The position numbers and the translations under genes were made by a program. The notes beneath the pieces are model-generated. The model was not told where the DNA came from, made no database searches, and was given only the letters and a program-made list of their open reading frames with translations. A stretch of 64,000 nucleotides of DNA from Vandiemenella viatica (lineage: Eukaryota; Arthropoda; Insecta; Orthoptera; Morabidae), in the NCBI GenBank assembly GCA_031002005.1, contig JARYHS010009186.1:181810437-181874436 (forward strand), written 5' to 3'. Shown here in pieces: positions 1-11,871 of the stretch. Within the stretch, counting starts at the first letter, position 1, and each line of letters starts with the position of its first letter.

Positions 1-1606
1 TTCAACATGAAAGGTGGAACACAGTATCAAACGGTGCAACAAGTCATCAACAAAATGACTCATGCGAATCGGTAACATCACTGAATAACGGCTCACGTGC
101 CGTCAAGAATAGGACATTCCACTCTTAAATCTGCAGTAGTTCTTCGCTATTACGTTTACAAGAGCCAAGTTTCTTCATCTTCGAAGCCACACAAAAGAGA
201 ATTTCTTTCGAACTGACATAACTCATGCAAATTTTGCGAATGTGGATGATTGTTACAGTATTTAAGACCGACGTATATAATCTGCAAACTAACACAAACT
301 AGAATCACATCATCGTAATATGTATGCAAGAACTATATTAAGTTACGAATAATTGGCCGGTTCCAACTTGAAATTATATAATAGGCAATAAATACTTCAA
401 CTGCAAGAAACAATTTATGCTTCATTGACTGCGATTAACGCTGTTGGAACAATATACAAGTCCAAGGTTGCTAAACAAAATAGGGAATGATTATTTAGTC
501 CCTTCGTAACCCAAGGCCTTACAAAGTTATCGTCAGTTTTTTTTAGTTTTCTGAATTACGAAAATGAATTTAATTTCTTCCCAGAAGTCTCATTAGAGTA
601 ACAGACAATGATAAGCAGAAACGCCTTCATTTTTTTCAGTGGTTTCGCACCAGATGTACACCTCTATTAACTCATTACTATAATCTATGAACATTAGTGA
701 ACTGTAGCCATAACTCGGTGTTTGCTATCTGGTATGAATATATCCCTCCTTCAGTTTCTCTTGTATCGTTGCGGTATACTGTATAACTCGCACGGAAACC
801 CTCAAAAACTCTGCTTCAAGCATCTAAGTTACTAAACAAAATTATTTTGTTCGCTATACTCCAGAAGTTCATTAATAGCACTTATATAACTTGGTCTGGC
901 CTATCCCCATTATATTCTTCACCCTATTTGTTAATCCCATCTTTCCTCCTCGTGTGTTGTTTTATGAACTTCAGCTAGGTATTTGGTACTATTTTTCTCC
1001 TCAATAAACCTTTGGTGGCCTATTTTTATCTCCTCACCAGCAACCTCTAAATTCAAAAAGGTACAGTACGTCATAATATATTTGAGGTACGTCTTTAGGA
1101 TGTTAAAACCTGCGATCTACAAGCATTTTCTAAAATATTCCTAAATTTTCCTGCTAACTTTAGACGGATATTTTTCAATCATAAATAAAGTATTCGGTTT
1201 CATGGATTGAGTAATTGCTCTGCTTAACATTTGGAAGCTACATGAAGACGACAGAACAACGCTCTTGGTGCGTATTACAGTAGCTGGTTATATTGTTGGT
1301 TAGCCAACATCACGCGCTGCAGCAGTGGACAAATGAATGATAGCTTCGGTAACCAACGCTGAGTCTACAGAATGTATAAACAGCAGAAACAGGGATAAAT
1401 AATTACCATGAGTCGAGATGCATTTTAGGCCAACGTTAAATGCTTAGGATATAAGAAAAAATGCGCGTAATAAGAGAAGACGGTATTAGTTACACGTTGG
1501 ACTAGTGTCTTAGACTGCAATAAAGAAAAAAATGGACGAATTTAATTGCTTTGGATCTTGATTTCACGTTGAATATTTCAGTACTGAAAGAGAAATATTA
1601 AATATA
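1..1606. other. Non-coding AT-rich flank, nothing recognised
   Basis: No open frame of useful length, no P450 exon and no repeat end that I recognise. It borders the Helitron that begins at 1607. If the P450 gene continues to the left, this stretch would be intronic or downstream DNA. Confidence 0.5.
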
Positions 1607-3026
1607 CTAGCTGACCCGGTCACGCGTTGCTGTGACTTACTAATTATAGTACGTTGGATTAATGTTATTCTAAACTTCCTCAAGTAGTCAAATTAATATT
1701 CACTAATAAAGACAAAAACATTGTAGTCGATTTAGAAATTCAAATGTAATTGGTAAAGAGTTACGGAGAGTTAAAATTAAGGACAAACGATCATAAAAAA
1801 ATTTAATTTACATTTCATTACAAATTACTTAATTGAAATTATATAAAAATCGATATTTAAATTAAAAAATCTTTTTTATTTATTTATATAAACTGAAATT
1901 TCGGTTATATCTTTAGTCATTCTGTTTTTATATTTTTCCCACAAACTCGAAGATTGTGTTGGATAACATGTTGTCAAAATAATTGCAAACAGTTTGACGA
2001 ATACTATTCGGCGTGGCTGTCAACGCTGCATCAGCAAGTATCAGGTCCCAATAATTGTCGTCTACCAGCAGCTGCAACTCGCGATATGCATCTTGACATG
2101 TATTGAACACTCGACCATTAACTGTTCGTAAACATTCGAAAGAAGCTGGTCCATGAACATTCACCAATAACAAACGCTGAAAGAAACATTCACGTTGTTT
2201 TGGATGCAAAGTCTTTGCTTTGAATATGCCTGCGATCGAAGGATGTGGTTCTCCTTGTTTACGTGGCTACCATTTTTTACCTAATTTGTTCCATGAAAAA
2301 TAGCTTGGAACATCGGTATATAATAATGTTTTCGCGAATTGGTGGAACACATCAGATTTTTGACACAATGTGAAAAATTCAGTTTGTGGTTTGTCGTTTT
2401 TGGTGGCTCAAGTATTCTTTGAAAAATATTTTCTTCGGTGAAATGTACACGTTGATCGTTTTCAAGATGTATTGCAAGACGCTGGATGGAAGGGTCTCTT
2501 TCATGGATGCGAAAACTAAAAATATGCCAGATAGCTTCGTTGCTGCTGATGTATCTACCTATTTGGTATCGTGTTATTTCGTCATTTTTATTTACATTTT
2601 GAACTTCAAATACGGCCAAATCACTGCCTTTATTAACATATTTACAAACGTACTTAATGGATTTTACAGAACTGCAAAACTCGACGTTAATATGAGCCTT
2701 ATACGTTTTTGAAAGCAATGGTGAGTATGGTACGACCCACTGATTGTCAATTTCAACTTGGTTTCTACAATTTGACATTCGCATTGTAAATGTTTGGCCA
2801 CCATTCTCAGCGTTTCTGCGGCGATACAACGGATAACCATCGATATCCGTAATAGTATCATTCGTATATTCCTTTGGAAAACGCTTCTTACATTTTCCAC
2901 CTTCCATGCATGGCGATGTCATGTTAAAAGCACCACACGGTCCGTGGATCGAGTGACTGGTAACAATATCAAACAATTCTTGATCAATTAATGGGTCCGG
3001 AATTTCGGCTGAAAATATTTTATCAA

Positions 3027-4711
3027 CTAGACGACCCGTGCGAAAATTTCGCGAATAAAATGCAATGAATAGTGAGGTTGCATATAATGTCACCAAGTTC
3101 AGTCATTACTCTTCATACTCCTACTTCAATTATCGATTTTGGTTAGAATTCCAGGGAGATAAATGACTCGAAACACAAAAAACGTATTTTAGAAATATTG
3201 ACATTTTTGCGCTTTATAGGTCGAATTACGAAAAATTCCTTTCTTAGAATATAATGTTACCACGGCGGAAACCTTAGTCTTTAATACAATATGTCATTTA
3301 TCTATATCGATTAGATATCAAGGGAAATATAAAGCTCGTGATACAAAAATACGTTGTAGAACAATTTATACTTTTTCCCTTTAATAGTTGAATTCCAAAC
3401 ACTTCTTTCTTAAAATATGATGTCAGCAAAGCTGAGACATTATTCCTCACAATCGTACTTGATTTATCGATTTTGGATAGATATCAAGGGAGATAAGTGG
3501 CTCGAGACACAAAAAACGCATTTTAGAAAAATTGACATTTTTGCCTTTTATGGGTCGAATTATGAAAAATTACTTTCTTAAAATATAATGTTACCATGGC
3601 GGAGACCTTATTATTTAATATGATACCTCATTTATCTATATCGATTAGATATCAAGGGAGATAAATCGCTCGTGACACAAAAATCGGTTATAGAAATATT
3701 TATACTTTTTTCCTTTAAGGGATGAATTCCAAAAACATTCTTTCTTAAAATATGATTTCACAAAGCTGATACATTACTCCTTATATTCCTACTTCATTTA
3801 TCGATTTTGGTTAGATATCCAGGGAGATAAATGGCTCGAGATACAAAAAACGCATTTTAGAAGAAGTGACATTTTTGCCCTATAAGGGTCGAATTACGAA
3901 AAATTACTTTCTTAAAATATAATGTTACCATGGCGGAGACCTTATTCTTTAATATGATACCTCATTTATCTATTTCGATTAGATATCAAGGGAGATAAAT
4001 CGCTCGTGACACAAAAATCGGTTATAGAAATATTTATACTTTTTTCCTTTAAGGGATGAATTCCAAAAACATTCTTTCTTAAAATATGATTTCACAAAGC
4101 TGATACATTACTCCTTATATTCCTACTTCATTTATCGATTTTGGTTAGATATCCAGGGAGATAAATGGCTCGAGATACAAAAAACGCATTTTAGAAGAAG
4201 TGACATTTTTGCCCTATAAGGGTCGAATTACGAAAAATTACTTTCTTAAAATATAATGTTACCATGGCGGAGACCTTATTCTTTAATATGATACCTCATT
4301 TATCTATATCGGTTAGATATTAAGGGAGATAAATCGCTCGTGACACAAAAACGCATTGCAAAGATATTGATACTTTTGCCCTTTAAGGGTCGAATTCCGA
4401 AAACTTTCTGCCTTAATATATGACGTCACTAAAGCGGAGATCTTAATCTTTAAAACGATACTTCATAAAACGGTTTCAGATAGGTATCCAGGGAGATAAC
4501 TGACTCGTAACACAGAAAACAGCATTTTAGAAAAAAATACATTTTTGCCCTTTAAGGGTCGAATTCCGAAAACTTTCTTGCTTAAAATACGATTTAACCA
4601 AAGTGGAGACCATAAGCTTTAAAATGACACCTCATTCATTGATTTCGGTTAAGTATGAAGGAAGATATAAGCTTGTGACAAAAAAATACCTTATAGAAAT
4701 AATATATATGA
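3027..4711 (-). mobile_element. Nested non-autonomous Helitron carrying a tandem array
   Basis: This 1685-bp insert splits the Rep gene of the outer Helitron. On the minus strand the gene reads GAAGAAA, then the insert starts with TC (4711) and ends with CTAG (3027), then TTGATAAA follows. Dropping the insert restores the Glu-Glu-Ile-Asp-Lys-Ile frame expected there, so both ends are fixed to the base and the target is A|T. A hairpin (GCGAA, 3-base loop, TTCGC) lies about 12 bases before CTAG. The beginning resembles the outer element's beginning (TC, AT-rich run, then TTTTTTTGTCAC), suggesting related families. There is no coding capacity; the interior is mostly a 167-bp tandem repeat. Confidence 0.85.
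3085..4700. repeat. Tandem array, about ten 167-bp units with dimeric order
   Basis: The marker AGGGAGATAA (with variants) recurs near 3153, 3322, 3487, 3655, 3822, 3987, 4154, 4322, 4489 and 4658, giving spacings of 165-169 bases. Two alternating variants exist: one has CCAGGGAGATAAATGGCTCG, the other TCAAGGGAGATAAATCGCTC. The stretches around 3600-3930 and 3935-4265 are nearly identical over about 332 bases, so the youngest amplification was of a dimer. The outer units are more diverged. Confidence 0.9.
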
Positions 4712-5332
4712 TTTCTTCTGGAAAGATTTTAATTTCAAGCCAAATCAAAATAAGAGAATGAGGCAAACCTCGCTTTTGCCACTCAATCGAATACAGATAG
4801 CAACGTGTGTTACCGAAAACTGAATGTTTTACGATTAAATCAATCAATGATTTTAATTTTTGTTTGAACACACGTGCCGTGACATCATGACGATGCATTG
4901 ATTGATGGCCTGGTAATAGCAAAGTTTGTATTTCCTCCCAATTCGGATTACATGTAAATGTAATAAACAAATCTGGACGACCATAATGACGTACGTAAGT
5001 CATCGCATCTTGTATATATTCCTGCATGTTCCGTGAACTGCCGATGTAGCTTGAAGGTAAAATAAACGTATTACCGATATCATTGGCGTTAAAATTTTCA
5101 TAAATATTGCCGATAACAGTATGTCGTCAGAGGATGTATTCCTCCGATCGTAATTTAACCTGGTTGTATCGAATAAATCGCAAATGCTTGTTTTCAACCT
5201 TTGCGTACATATCCACGACGTATTGAAGGCACAGTTGACGATATCGAAGGATATAGTTATCCTAATTACGTCTAATCATCAATCGGGGGGCGTAGTACAT
5301 CATTGAAGTAACTTTTTTATTTGTTTTATTAC

Positions 5333-5477
5333 CTGAAAAAATTAATAAATTAAATAGTAAAAAAAAAGAATAAGAAATCAATATAGTGGGCCCGCTATAA
5401 TCCGGCCACTGGTCGGAATACTGCGGGTCTACTGTACTAATAAAATAACGAATTAAATAGTTGAATATTAAATTTAC
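5333..5477 (-). other. Intron-like segment inside Helitron Rep
   Basis: On the minus strand the coding sequence ...GAT CCA GTT GCT G meets GTAAAT at 5477. The segment ends in a pyrimidine-rich TTTTTTCAG at 5333, and coding resumes with GT AAT AAA ACA AAT AAA AAA GTT, giving D-P-V-A-G-N-K-T-N-K-K-V. This is what related Rep proteins have here, so removing these 145 bases restores frame with GT..AG ends. Most of the interior is a small TIR element (5384-5437). It could be a true intron or an insertion that happens to supply splice sites. Confidence 0.6.
5384..5437. mobile_element. Micro-MITE (pogo/Tigger-like ends)
   Basis: Roughly 54 bases that are nearly all terminal inverted repeat: TATAGTGGGCCCGCTATAAT on the left and its imperfect complement ending CGGGTCTACTGTA on the right, flanked by TA. 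The TACAGTAGACCCGC-type end is typical of pogo/Tigger-like mariner relatives. The interior is essentially absent. Confidence 0.55.
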
Positions 5478-6566
5478 CAGCAACTGGATCACGCTGTTTG
5501 ATGTTGATGTGATATTCATTCTGCCCTTGCCAGAATATCAGTGGATACTGGAATGCGTCATACGAACGGTGTAGATCCGAAATTATACTAACAGTTCTAT
5601 CTTGACGTGTGACTTTAATCAACTGAGTCACCAACCATAAAAACTTCAACATCTACGGTTGGCGCGTTGAATCTGCCAGCGTATTCTCCTGATGGTAATT
5701 TGTCAGCTTTGATGACAATTTGATAGTTGTCATTTTTTAATTGTGGCGACACAATTGAATAAGTTGATTATTATTTTCCAAACAATTTTCCAACAATACT
5801 ACAATTGCTCTCTCTTCTGCTTGTTCGATGGAATTATACTGGCACCTAGTTTTCAAGCGTTCTTTACAATTTCCAATAGATTTGGAGATACTTCGGGCCA
5901 TCGTTTGGCATCGGTATCAACGACCCAATCTTATGGGGCCTGGCCTTGTATTTTGAATTTAGTTTCAAAATGACGTCCATCAGATGTAAGATCGCAAATT
6001 TTTGCTGCCCCAAAAGACGTCATCTGGAAGCAAGAATTGAATTTGCGTGTCTTGCGCAGAAACAATTTCGAATCGTTTGATTCGCCAGCAAGAAGGATTG
6101 TAAATGTTCTGGCGGATTGGGTAGTGGTAATAATACATCTTTTCCTGATGCACAACACATGCCGGCTGCTTCATTGCGGAATTTCAACGCCTGATAATAC
6201 TGGCATATTTTGCTCACTGCACCGATTGCAGTTTTTGAATGTGCAGAGTAATCAATGGCTGGTGCATATTGGAACGCAAGACGAACAAATGATACACGAG
6301 TTAAAGCACGGCTGATTTACTGTCTCTCTCGTTCTCTTTCTCTAAATGTAGCTATGTGCTGTTCTCGTGCCGCTCTTGTTCTCGATATATTCTGTCACAG
6401 ACGTTCATCACGCTGTTCTTGAGATTCTTGCATACGATGCTCAGCTGTCCTGATTCTTTGAACTTCCTTACTTGCCGCGATTTGTGTTGCTGATTGATAA
6501 GCTCTCTCGTCGTGCGTCTTGCCTCTCTGCTACACGCATTGTCGAGGTTAGATTCTTTGGCGACAT

Positions 6567-7399
6567 TTCACTGAAAAATATTTGAATTACCACAAAAAGT
6601 GCCTTTCAGAAAGCCTTAAAATAAGACACTATAATACAGTGGTGAAACCGGAATTTTTGGGTTCATTGAAAAATACAGTAAAATGGAAGTTGAGAACTAA
6701 TGAGGAAATATAAAATAACATTGAAAAAAATAACAGAAAATGAAGAATGATATATTTTTGATACATTTATAGCATGGATGACACCAGGCTTACAAGAGGT
6801 TTAGAAAGATTTGAAACGAAATAATACCAGTGAACCGTATGGAAAGAAAATTTTTTCGATAGCAGACTTTGAATATGGCAGGATTCAATGGTAGAGAGGA
6901 GTGCAATAATGAAGGAGTACTGGGGAGGAAGAAATAAAAAACAACAGGAGAGGAACTGAAATGGACACGTGGAGTCTAGCTGACCATAACAAAAAGAAGA
7001 AGAAAAGTGATAAGTTAGCGAGAAATGCTTCGAATTTATCGTAACGTTTACTTCAATGTTATATTCATGTGTGTAATTACTTTGTCGTTAGGTATAAAGA
7101 CACACAAACGATGAACAACAATACAGTATAATTATAACACAATACACAGCACAATTAAAATTGAAGAAACTCACACATATGGCGTGGAATAGACCGTAGC
7201 ATAAATAAAGCGAAATACAAGGCCATCTACTGGATGGTTCGATAAATTAACACACCGCCATCTGTTAGGAATAAACTGTAGCATAAATAAATTGAAACAG
7301 AACGTGATCTACTGGATGATTACCCAACCTAGCTAACCAAGTGTTGTATAGATAAGTTAACACATCGCCATCTGTTAGAAACTTATGGAACAATAATAA
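6567..7399. other. 5' non-coding part of outer Helitron with short repeats
   Basis: No coding signal. CGCCATCTGTTAG occurs near 7256 and 7367, and a GTAGCATAAATAAA motif near 7196 and 7271, each as two imperfect direct copies. This suggests a short tandem duplication between about 7190 and 7385. Confidence 0.4.
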
Positions 7400-7705
7400 T
7401 AATTACGTGTGGTCTTAATGACCTGGTGACATGGTTTCTACTGGTTGGGCATTCTGACCCTGTCGTAGCCACCTTTACCTAGCCCGCCCATCCTGCCTGG
7501 TACAGGGGACCTACATTTTAACGTCGAATCCGAATCACAGTACCGTCCTGGCGTATTTCATCTCATACAGCATGCTGCGCCGGGGGTTAATGCCGGGTTA
7601 AGTGTCTATAAAAATCCTCGCCGAGACAGGGACTCGAACCGGGGACCTTTCCATCTCCAGTCAGACGCCCTAACCACTTAGCCAGCAGACCGCTTAGACT
7701 TGGTT
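7400..7705 (-). mobile_element. tRNA-derived SINE (family 2)
   Basis: On the minus strand a tRNA-like head contains an A-box-like TGGCTAAGTGGTTAGGG and a B box GGTTCGAGTCC (near 7630-7645), followed by an unrelated body running to about 7400. The body has no similarity to the more common SINE family in this window. It sits inside the outer Helitron and is therefore younger. Confidence 0.65.
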
Positions 7706-7927
7706 GCTTACAAATAATTACAAACCATTGTCCTATGACAAACATTTAATGATCATTTATTTCGCAAATAATAAATATTGAGGTCTATAATCCAGATAAA
7801 AACTATCCTATCTTTTAAGTTGGACTAAATCACACACATTAAGCCAAATTTCATCTAAATCGGTTATGTAGTTTCGGAGTTCATCCCGGACGAACATCGT
7901 GACACAAGATTTTTATATATATAAAGA

Positions 7928-10396
7928 TTTTCAGCGAACTATATCAAGTAAAGTTTGTGCAAATTGCATTTCAAGAGATAATGGTGGTGTAACAATTTGG
8001 AAACCTTGTAGTTCGAAGAAGCAGTTAAAATATCTGGTGAATACTATCTGGTGCACTCAATACTGAATTGGCATGATAATAAAAATAAAAGGAAAGTGTT
8101 TTGGCGAGCGGCTTAGGTTGTAAGATGTGAAATGGTGGTCGAGTTGGTAAACGTTTCATAAAATGAATAATTACACATATAGTTCTTGCAATTTGGTATG
8201 TTGGACACATTTAAGACGTGCAGGAATCTGTTATTCGAGGAGCCGGAATTTGATTAAACAAACTTAACAGAGTATTGGTCGTTTCGTCACATCTGCACGA
8301 ATAGAAATAATTAAAGTATGTGGTTATAAAAACCTAAATCGTTTTTAGAAACTCTTTCTCAGTTATGATTTAGTCGCAACAGAAACATAAAACCTTGCAA
8401 TCTTTCACGAACATTTTAAGTGACAAAACTAAATAGTAAGATATTCCTTTAACCAGCATAATCCAGTACAGTGATCATATTCAAGGGTTTTCTGCTATTT
8501 AGCAGTTCCGTGCACAGTGACAGCCTCCCACGCCTACTTGAAACGCCATCACCATGTTCTCTCTAGGGAATCCTTTAGGATCTTTAATGTGGTGGTTTCC
8601 CGTTGCCTTCCACATTCTCATGTCGTTGACCATCTACAGGTTTCTCCGCCTTTAGGGATGATATCTCCTCCCTAGAGCAAGAGATTGCCCTGGCCCTTTA
8701 CCCGCTCATCCGCCCTGCAAGTGGCTGATAGATCTTGGCAGAGGGTGTCTCCTTATCCCTGGAGCTACTCGGCAGGCTGCTTGAATAGCCCACATAAATG
8801 TTACAAGCTTAGGTATAGGCAATGCTTTCTAAAATTCCACCTATCGATGGGGTCCTATCATAACTTCCATAACAGATCTCATCATTTTCCCAATAACGGC
8901 CGAACATGTTGACTCAGATCCTACCTGAGTTCCAAGCTGGTATGCTGTGTCTCTTTCGCACCTGCATCAGATCAGTCATTATACTATAACTCGCATTTTT
9001 ATAAGTACTATACTCCGCATCCCCATCCCCCCCCCCCTCTCCCCACCATCACTATCACTATCCAATTATACTCAGCAAAACCGAAACAGAATGACCCTTT
9101 ATTAAGTGACCAAGCATTGCGCTAGGTTTGAATATGCTTGTCACCTTGTAACCTATCCCTAACAGGTACTTTTACGTATCATCAGAATCCTTTTATTTTA
9201 TTTTTTTGTTCATTCCCGCCTCCATTCTGAAGGTCAGCTGCCCTTAACCTACTACTGCATCGTATCAGATCAAGCCAATTTTTCCAAACAATTTCTGAAG
9301 AGTCTGACATCGTTACCCCGTTCATCCTATTTCTCCTATGATCATTTACCATTTCAAAACTATCCATTTCTCCCACCCTACTTAGCGTACCTTCTTTCCT
9401 TTCTGCCCCCAAAAGCTATGCTAAAAGACTTTCATAGTTACGGCTATAGTCCTGATCGTTTCGTTCAGCTTCGTGATCGTTTCAGTTTGCTTCCTAACCC
9501 CGAAATTTTCATATCCTATAAAATATCGTGAATTACAAAGAGAGCACGTCATTAAGATTCCCCTTTCCCTTGCCACTACATTCTTTCTACTCACACTCAC
9601 TGGAATCAACAACATTCGTCACGCTTCTACGACATGCGCCATATTTATATCAGACATGATTTTATCCTCCTAATTCAATTACTAAATTATAATTCTGCTG
9701 ATGTTCCTTAAAGTTTACTTATGATAACTCCTAACACCCATTAAGAACAAAAACGATTTTTTATACTGATAAATAAATTCTGAATTTTTGTTTATTTATT
9801 TGAGTAATTAAATTGTTTTTGAAGTGTTTATATATCAGTATTACCAGTAATTTAGGAAAATAATCAACAACTTCCAGATATCAACAATTCTTTATATCTA
9901 TTTAATTCCTTATATTTATTTAACTAACAACGCAATCTATCAAGAACTTTTAGACGTGTTATTAACCTATTCTTTTACTACTTGCATAATATTAGCTATA
10001 TATTTTCACTTTTCAATTATTAATCACAATTAAATAAAGAGTACTTCCGAATTGGAATTTAACTTACTAAAATATTCTCATGAAATACTGAAGACAGTAG
10101 CCTTTCAAAGCTACTACAATATTATTGATTATTATTTATTGATAGAGAAATGTTGATCATGCAGTATGCCGTAACAATGAACCAGAACAACGCATATATG
10201 AATTACCTGTAACACTCCACTCAAAAACAGCACATTGAAATAGTGAAAAGCAAACTGATTTTTTTAAATTGGGTTTCACGTTATCAAAACACACTGATAC
10301 ATACATATTTCAGATATACGGGAAACCAACAGCAATGCACTGGTTAATACTTTTGTTCAACCCCCCCCCCCCCCCTTTTTTCATATAATCATAAAC
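7928..10396. other. Non-coding, no gene recognised
   Basis: No recognised coding sequence or P450 exon. A C run lies at about 9029-9041 and a longer one at about 10362-10375. A moderately GC-rich stretch (8520-8940) has no open frame I can name. The minus strand at 9182-9615 has two short open frames that look like nothing I know. Confidence 0.4.
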
Positions 10397-11322
10397 AAGT
10401 TACAAGCTAGATGTTACTTCGGGTGTTACTCAAGGAAGTGTAATAGGACCACTTCTTTTCTTAATTTTTATAAACGATCTCGGTGACTACGTTAATTGCA
10501 GGATGCGATTTTTTGCTGATGATGAACTTATTTATAGGGAAGTGGGGTGCTCTCTGACGATTGCTTAGAAATACAGCGCGATCTGGATGTTATTTCGGAA
10601 TGGTGCCGTAAATGGCAGCTTACACTTAACTGTAAAAAGTGCAAGGCAATGCCAGTAAGTAATAAAAAGACCCCGTTTGCTCACGAGTACAAAGTTAACA
10701 ATTCAGTTGTTGACACGGTCGATTCCCTGAAGTATCTAGGCGTAACAGTACAAAGCAACATGAAATGGGACTTGCACATAAATTCTTTCGTAGGCAAAGC
10801 TAATTCTAAACTACGTTATATAGGTCGTATTTTGAGAAGCTGCAATGCTCATACAAAGGAAATAGCGTACAAAACACTAGTGCGTCTGCATTTGGAATAC
10901 TGTGGTGCAATTTGGGATCCGTATCGCAAGGGATTGATTGACACGTTAGAGAAAGTACAGAGGAGAGTCGCTCGATTCGTGACCGCTAGTTACAGTCCTT
11001 ATGTGAGTGTCACAGAGCTGATACGTGGATTGCGCTGGGATTGTTTGGCGGACAGACGACGTCGTTTTCGTTTAAATTTGTTGGAGAATATGCGAAAATC
11101 TCTAATTTACGAGTGCAACGAAATACTTCTTCCGCCAACCTATTTGGGTCGCAATGACAGAAGGGATAAGATTCGAGAGATAAGATGCCGTACTGATACA
11201 TTTATGTATTCTTTCTTTCCTCGTTCTATTCGGGATTGGAATACTCTAAAATAGGATTGGTGCTTAGCACCCTCTGCCACCCACAGTAATTGTGAATTGC
11301 AGAGTATAGATGTAGATGTAGA
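10397..11322 (+). mobile_element. LINE-A copy 1, 5'-truncated reverse transcriptase end
   Basis: The 3' part of a non-LTR retrotransposon. The reverse transcriptase motifs GVTQGSVIGPLLFLIFINDL and FADDELIY are read from about 10420 to 10545. A frameshift follows, then an open frame at 10547-11254 continues with KWQLTLNCKKCK, SLKYLGVTV, YKTLVRLHLEYC and QRRVARFVT and ends FPRSIRDWN. The 3' untranslated region ends in a TAGATG simple repeat (about 11305-11322). Endonuclease and ORF1 are absent. The same 3' end occurs at 18206-18312 and 42710-43715. Confidence 0.88.
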
Positions 11323-11619
11323 CAATTCAAGTCATGGTAAATAAAATGGGAAAAATTGCAGTAACTAAGCGAATCAATTAAGTGAAATTTAATGTTATGA
11401 TTTAAATAATCAGAACTAATGGTTATTAAATGCAGATAGTTGACGTATTAAACAGGAATATAAAAACACAAATGAAAAGAGAATAGGCAACCAATTTCCA
11501 ACCACTTGCATAACTTTGAATAAGCAAACAATGCTGACAATGCATTTAAAATGAATAAATGATGGGCAGTGACGTACGTTAGCAAAAATACACCATAGCA
11601 CTAATATTTTCGAGAAACC

Positions 11620-11862
11620 CATCGAACGTAGTGAGTGAGCAGTAACCCTCTGGCTTCGCATTTGGAAGGACGCGGGTTCGAATCCTCGTCCGGGCATACA
11701 GATTTGGGTTTCCCATTGTTTCTCCAAATCACTCTAGGTGAATGCCGGGATGCTTCCTTCAAAAGACTATAGTTGAATTCCTTCCCTTTTTTGTCCCCCG
11801 TACTTTTCCACCTCTAATGACATCGACATTGACGAGATGTAAAGCCATAAGTAAAAAAAAAA
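11620..11862 (+). mobile_element. tRNA-derived SINE (family 1) with target duplication
   Basis: The head has a tRNA-like B box GGGTTCGAATCC (near 11670), followed by a conserved body (CAGATTTGGGTTTCCCATTG, CAAATCACTCTAGGTGAATG, GAATTCCTTCCC) and an A-rich tail. The nine bases CGAGAAACC occur on both sides (11611-11619 and 11863-11871) as a target-site duplication, so the limits are firm. Four other copies lie at 18970-19208, 23573-23817, 38195-38400 and 46450-46652. Confidence 0.88.
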
Positions 11863-11871
11863 CGAGAAACC

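Larger units (their letters stand above)
1928..6566 (-). pseudogene. Helitron Rep (replication initiator) pseudogene
   Basis: Remnant of the Rep part of a Helitron RepHel protein, which nicks and joins DNA during rolling-circle transposition. Order on the minus strand: an Arg/Glu-rich start (ATG near 6566); a Cys-containing region (6217-5980); a block with SYDAFQYPLIFWQG (5600-5540); RFIRYNQVKLRSEEYIH (about 5180-5130); the core FITFTCNPNW (about 4965-4935); the HUH site (about 4765-4745); the IPDPLIDQELFDIV and HGPCGAFN blocks (3010-2930); the tyrosine motif KYVCKY (about 2660-2620); and a tail to 1928. The HUH site reads PHSLIL where active proteins have His-x-His, so the second metal-binding His is Leu. 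Frameshifts occur near 6480 and 2265. It is interrupted by an intron-like segment and by a nested Helitron. The helicase half is absent. Almost certainly inactive. Confidence 0.85.
1607..7927 (-). mobile_element. Helitron, about 6.3 kb, defective, no helicase
   Basis: Read on the minus strand, the element starts with 5'-TC at 7927 and ends with CTAG at 1607, matching the Helitron rule of TC at the 5' end and CTRR at the 3' end. The flanking bases are A before and T after, as expected for insertion between A and T. A short hairpin (GTCAC, 8-base loop, GTGAC) lies about 8 bases before CTAG. Inside is a Rep-type gene in pieces (1928-6566) but none of the Pif1-like helicase that autonomous Helitrons carry. 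The coding match stops near 1928 and only about 300 bases of AT-rich DNA remain before the 3' end, so the helicase was lost by internal deletion. Later insertions inside it are a second Helitron (3027-4711), a micro-MITE (5384-5437) and a SINE (7400-7705). The ends and flanks are seen directly; the deletion is inferred. Confidence 0.82.

Noticed and set aside
2386..2712. Plus-strand open frame of 108 codons
   Set aside because: It is the complement of the Helitron Rep coding sequence on the minus strand and has no known motif.
3085..4700. CRISPR array
   Set aside because: Whole 167-bp units repeat without unique spacers, and the context is an insect transposon.
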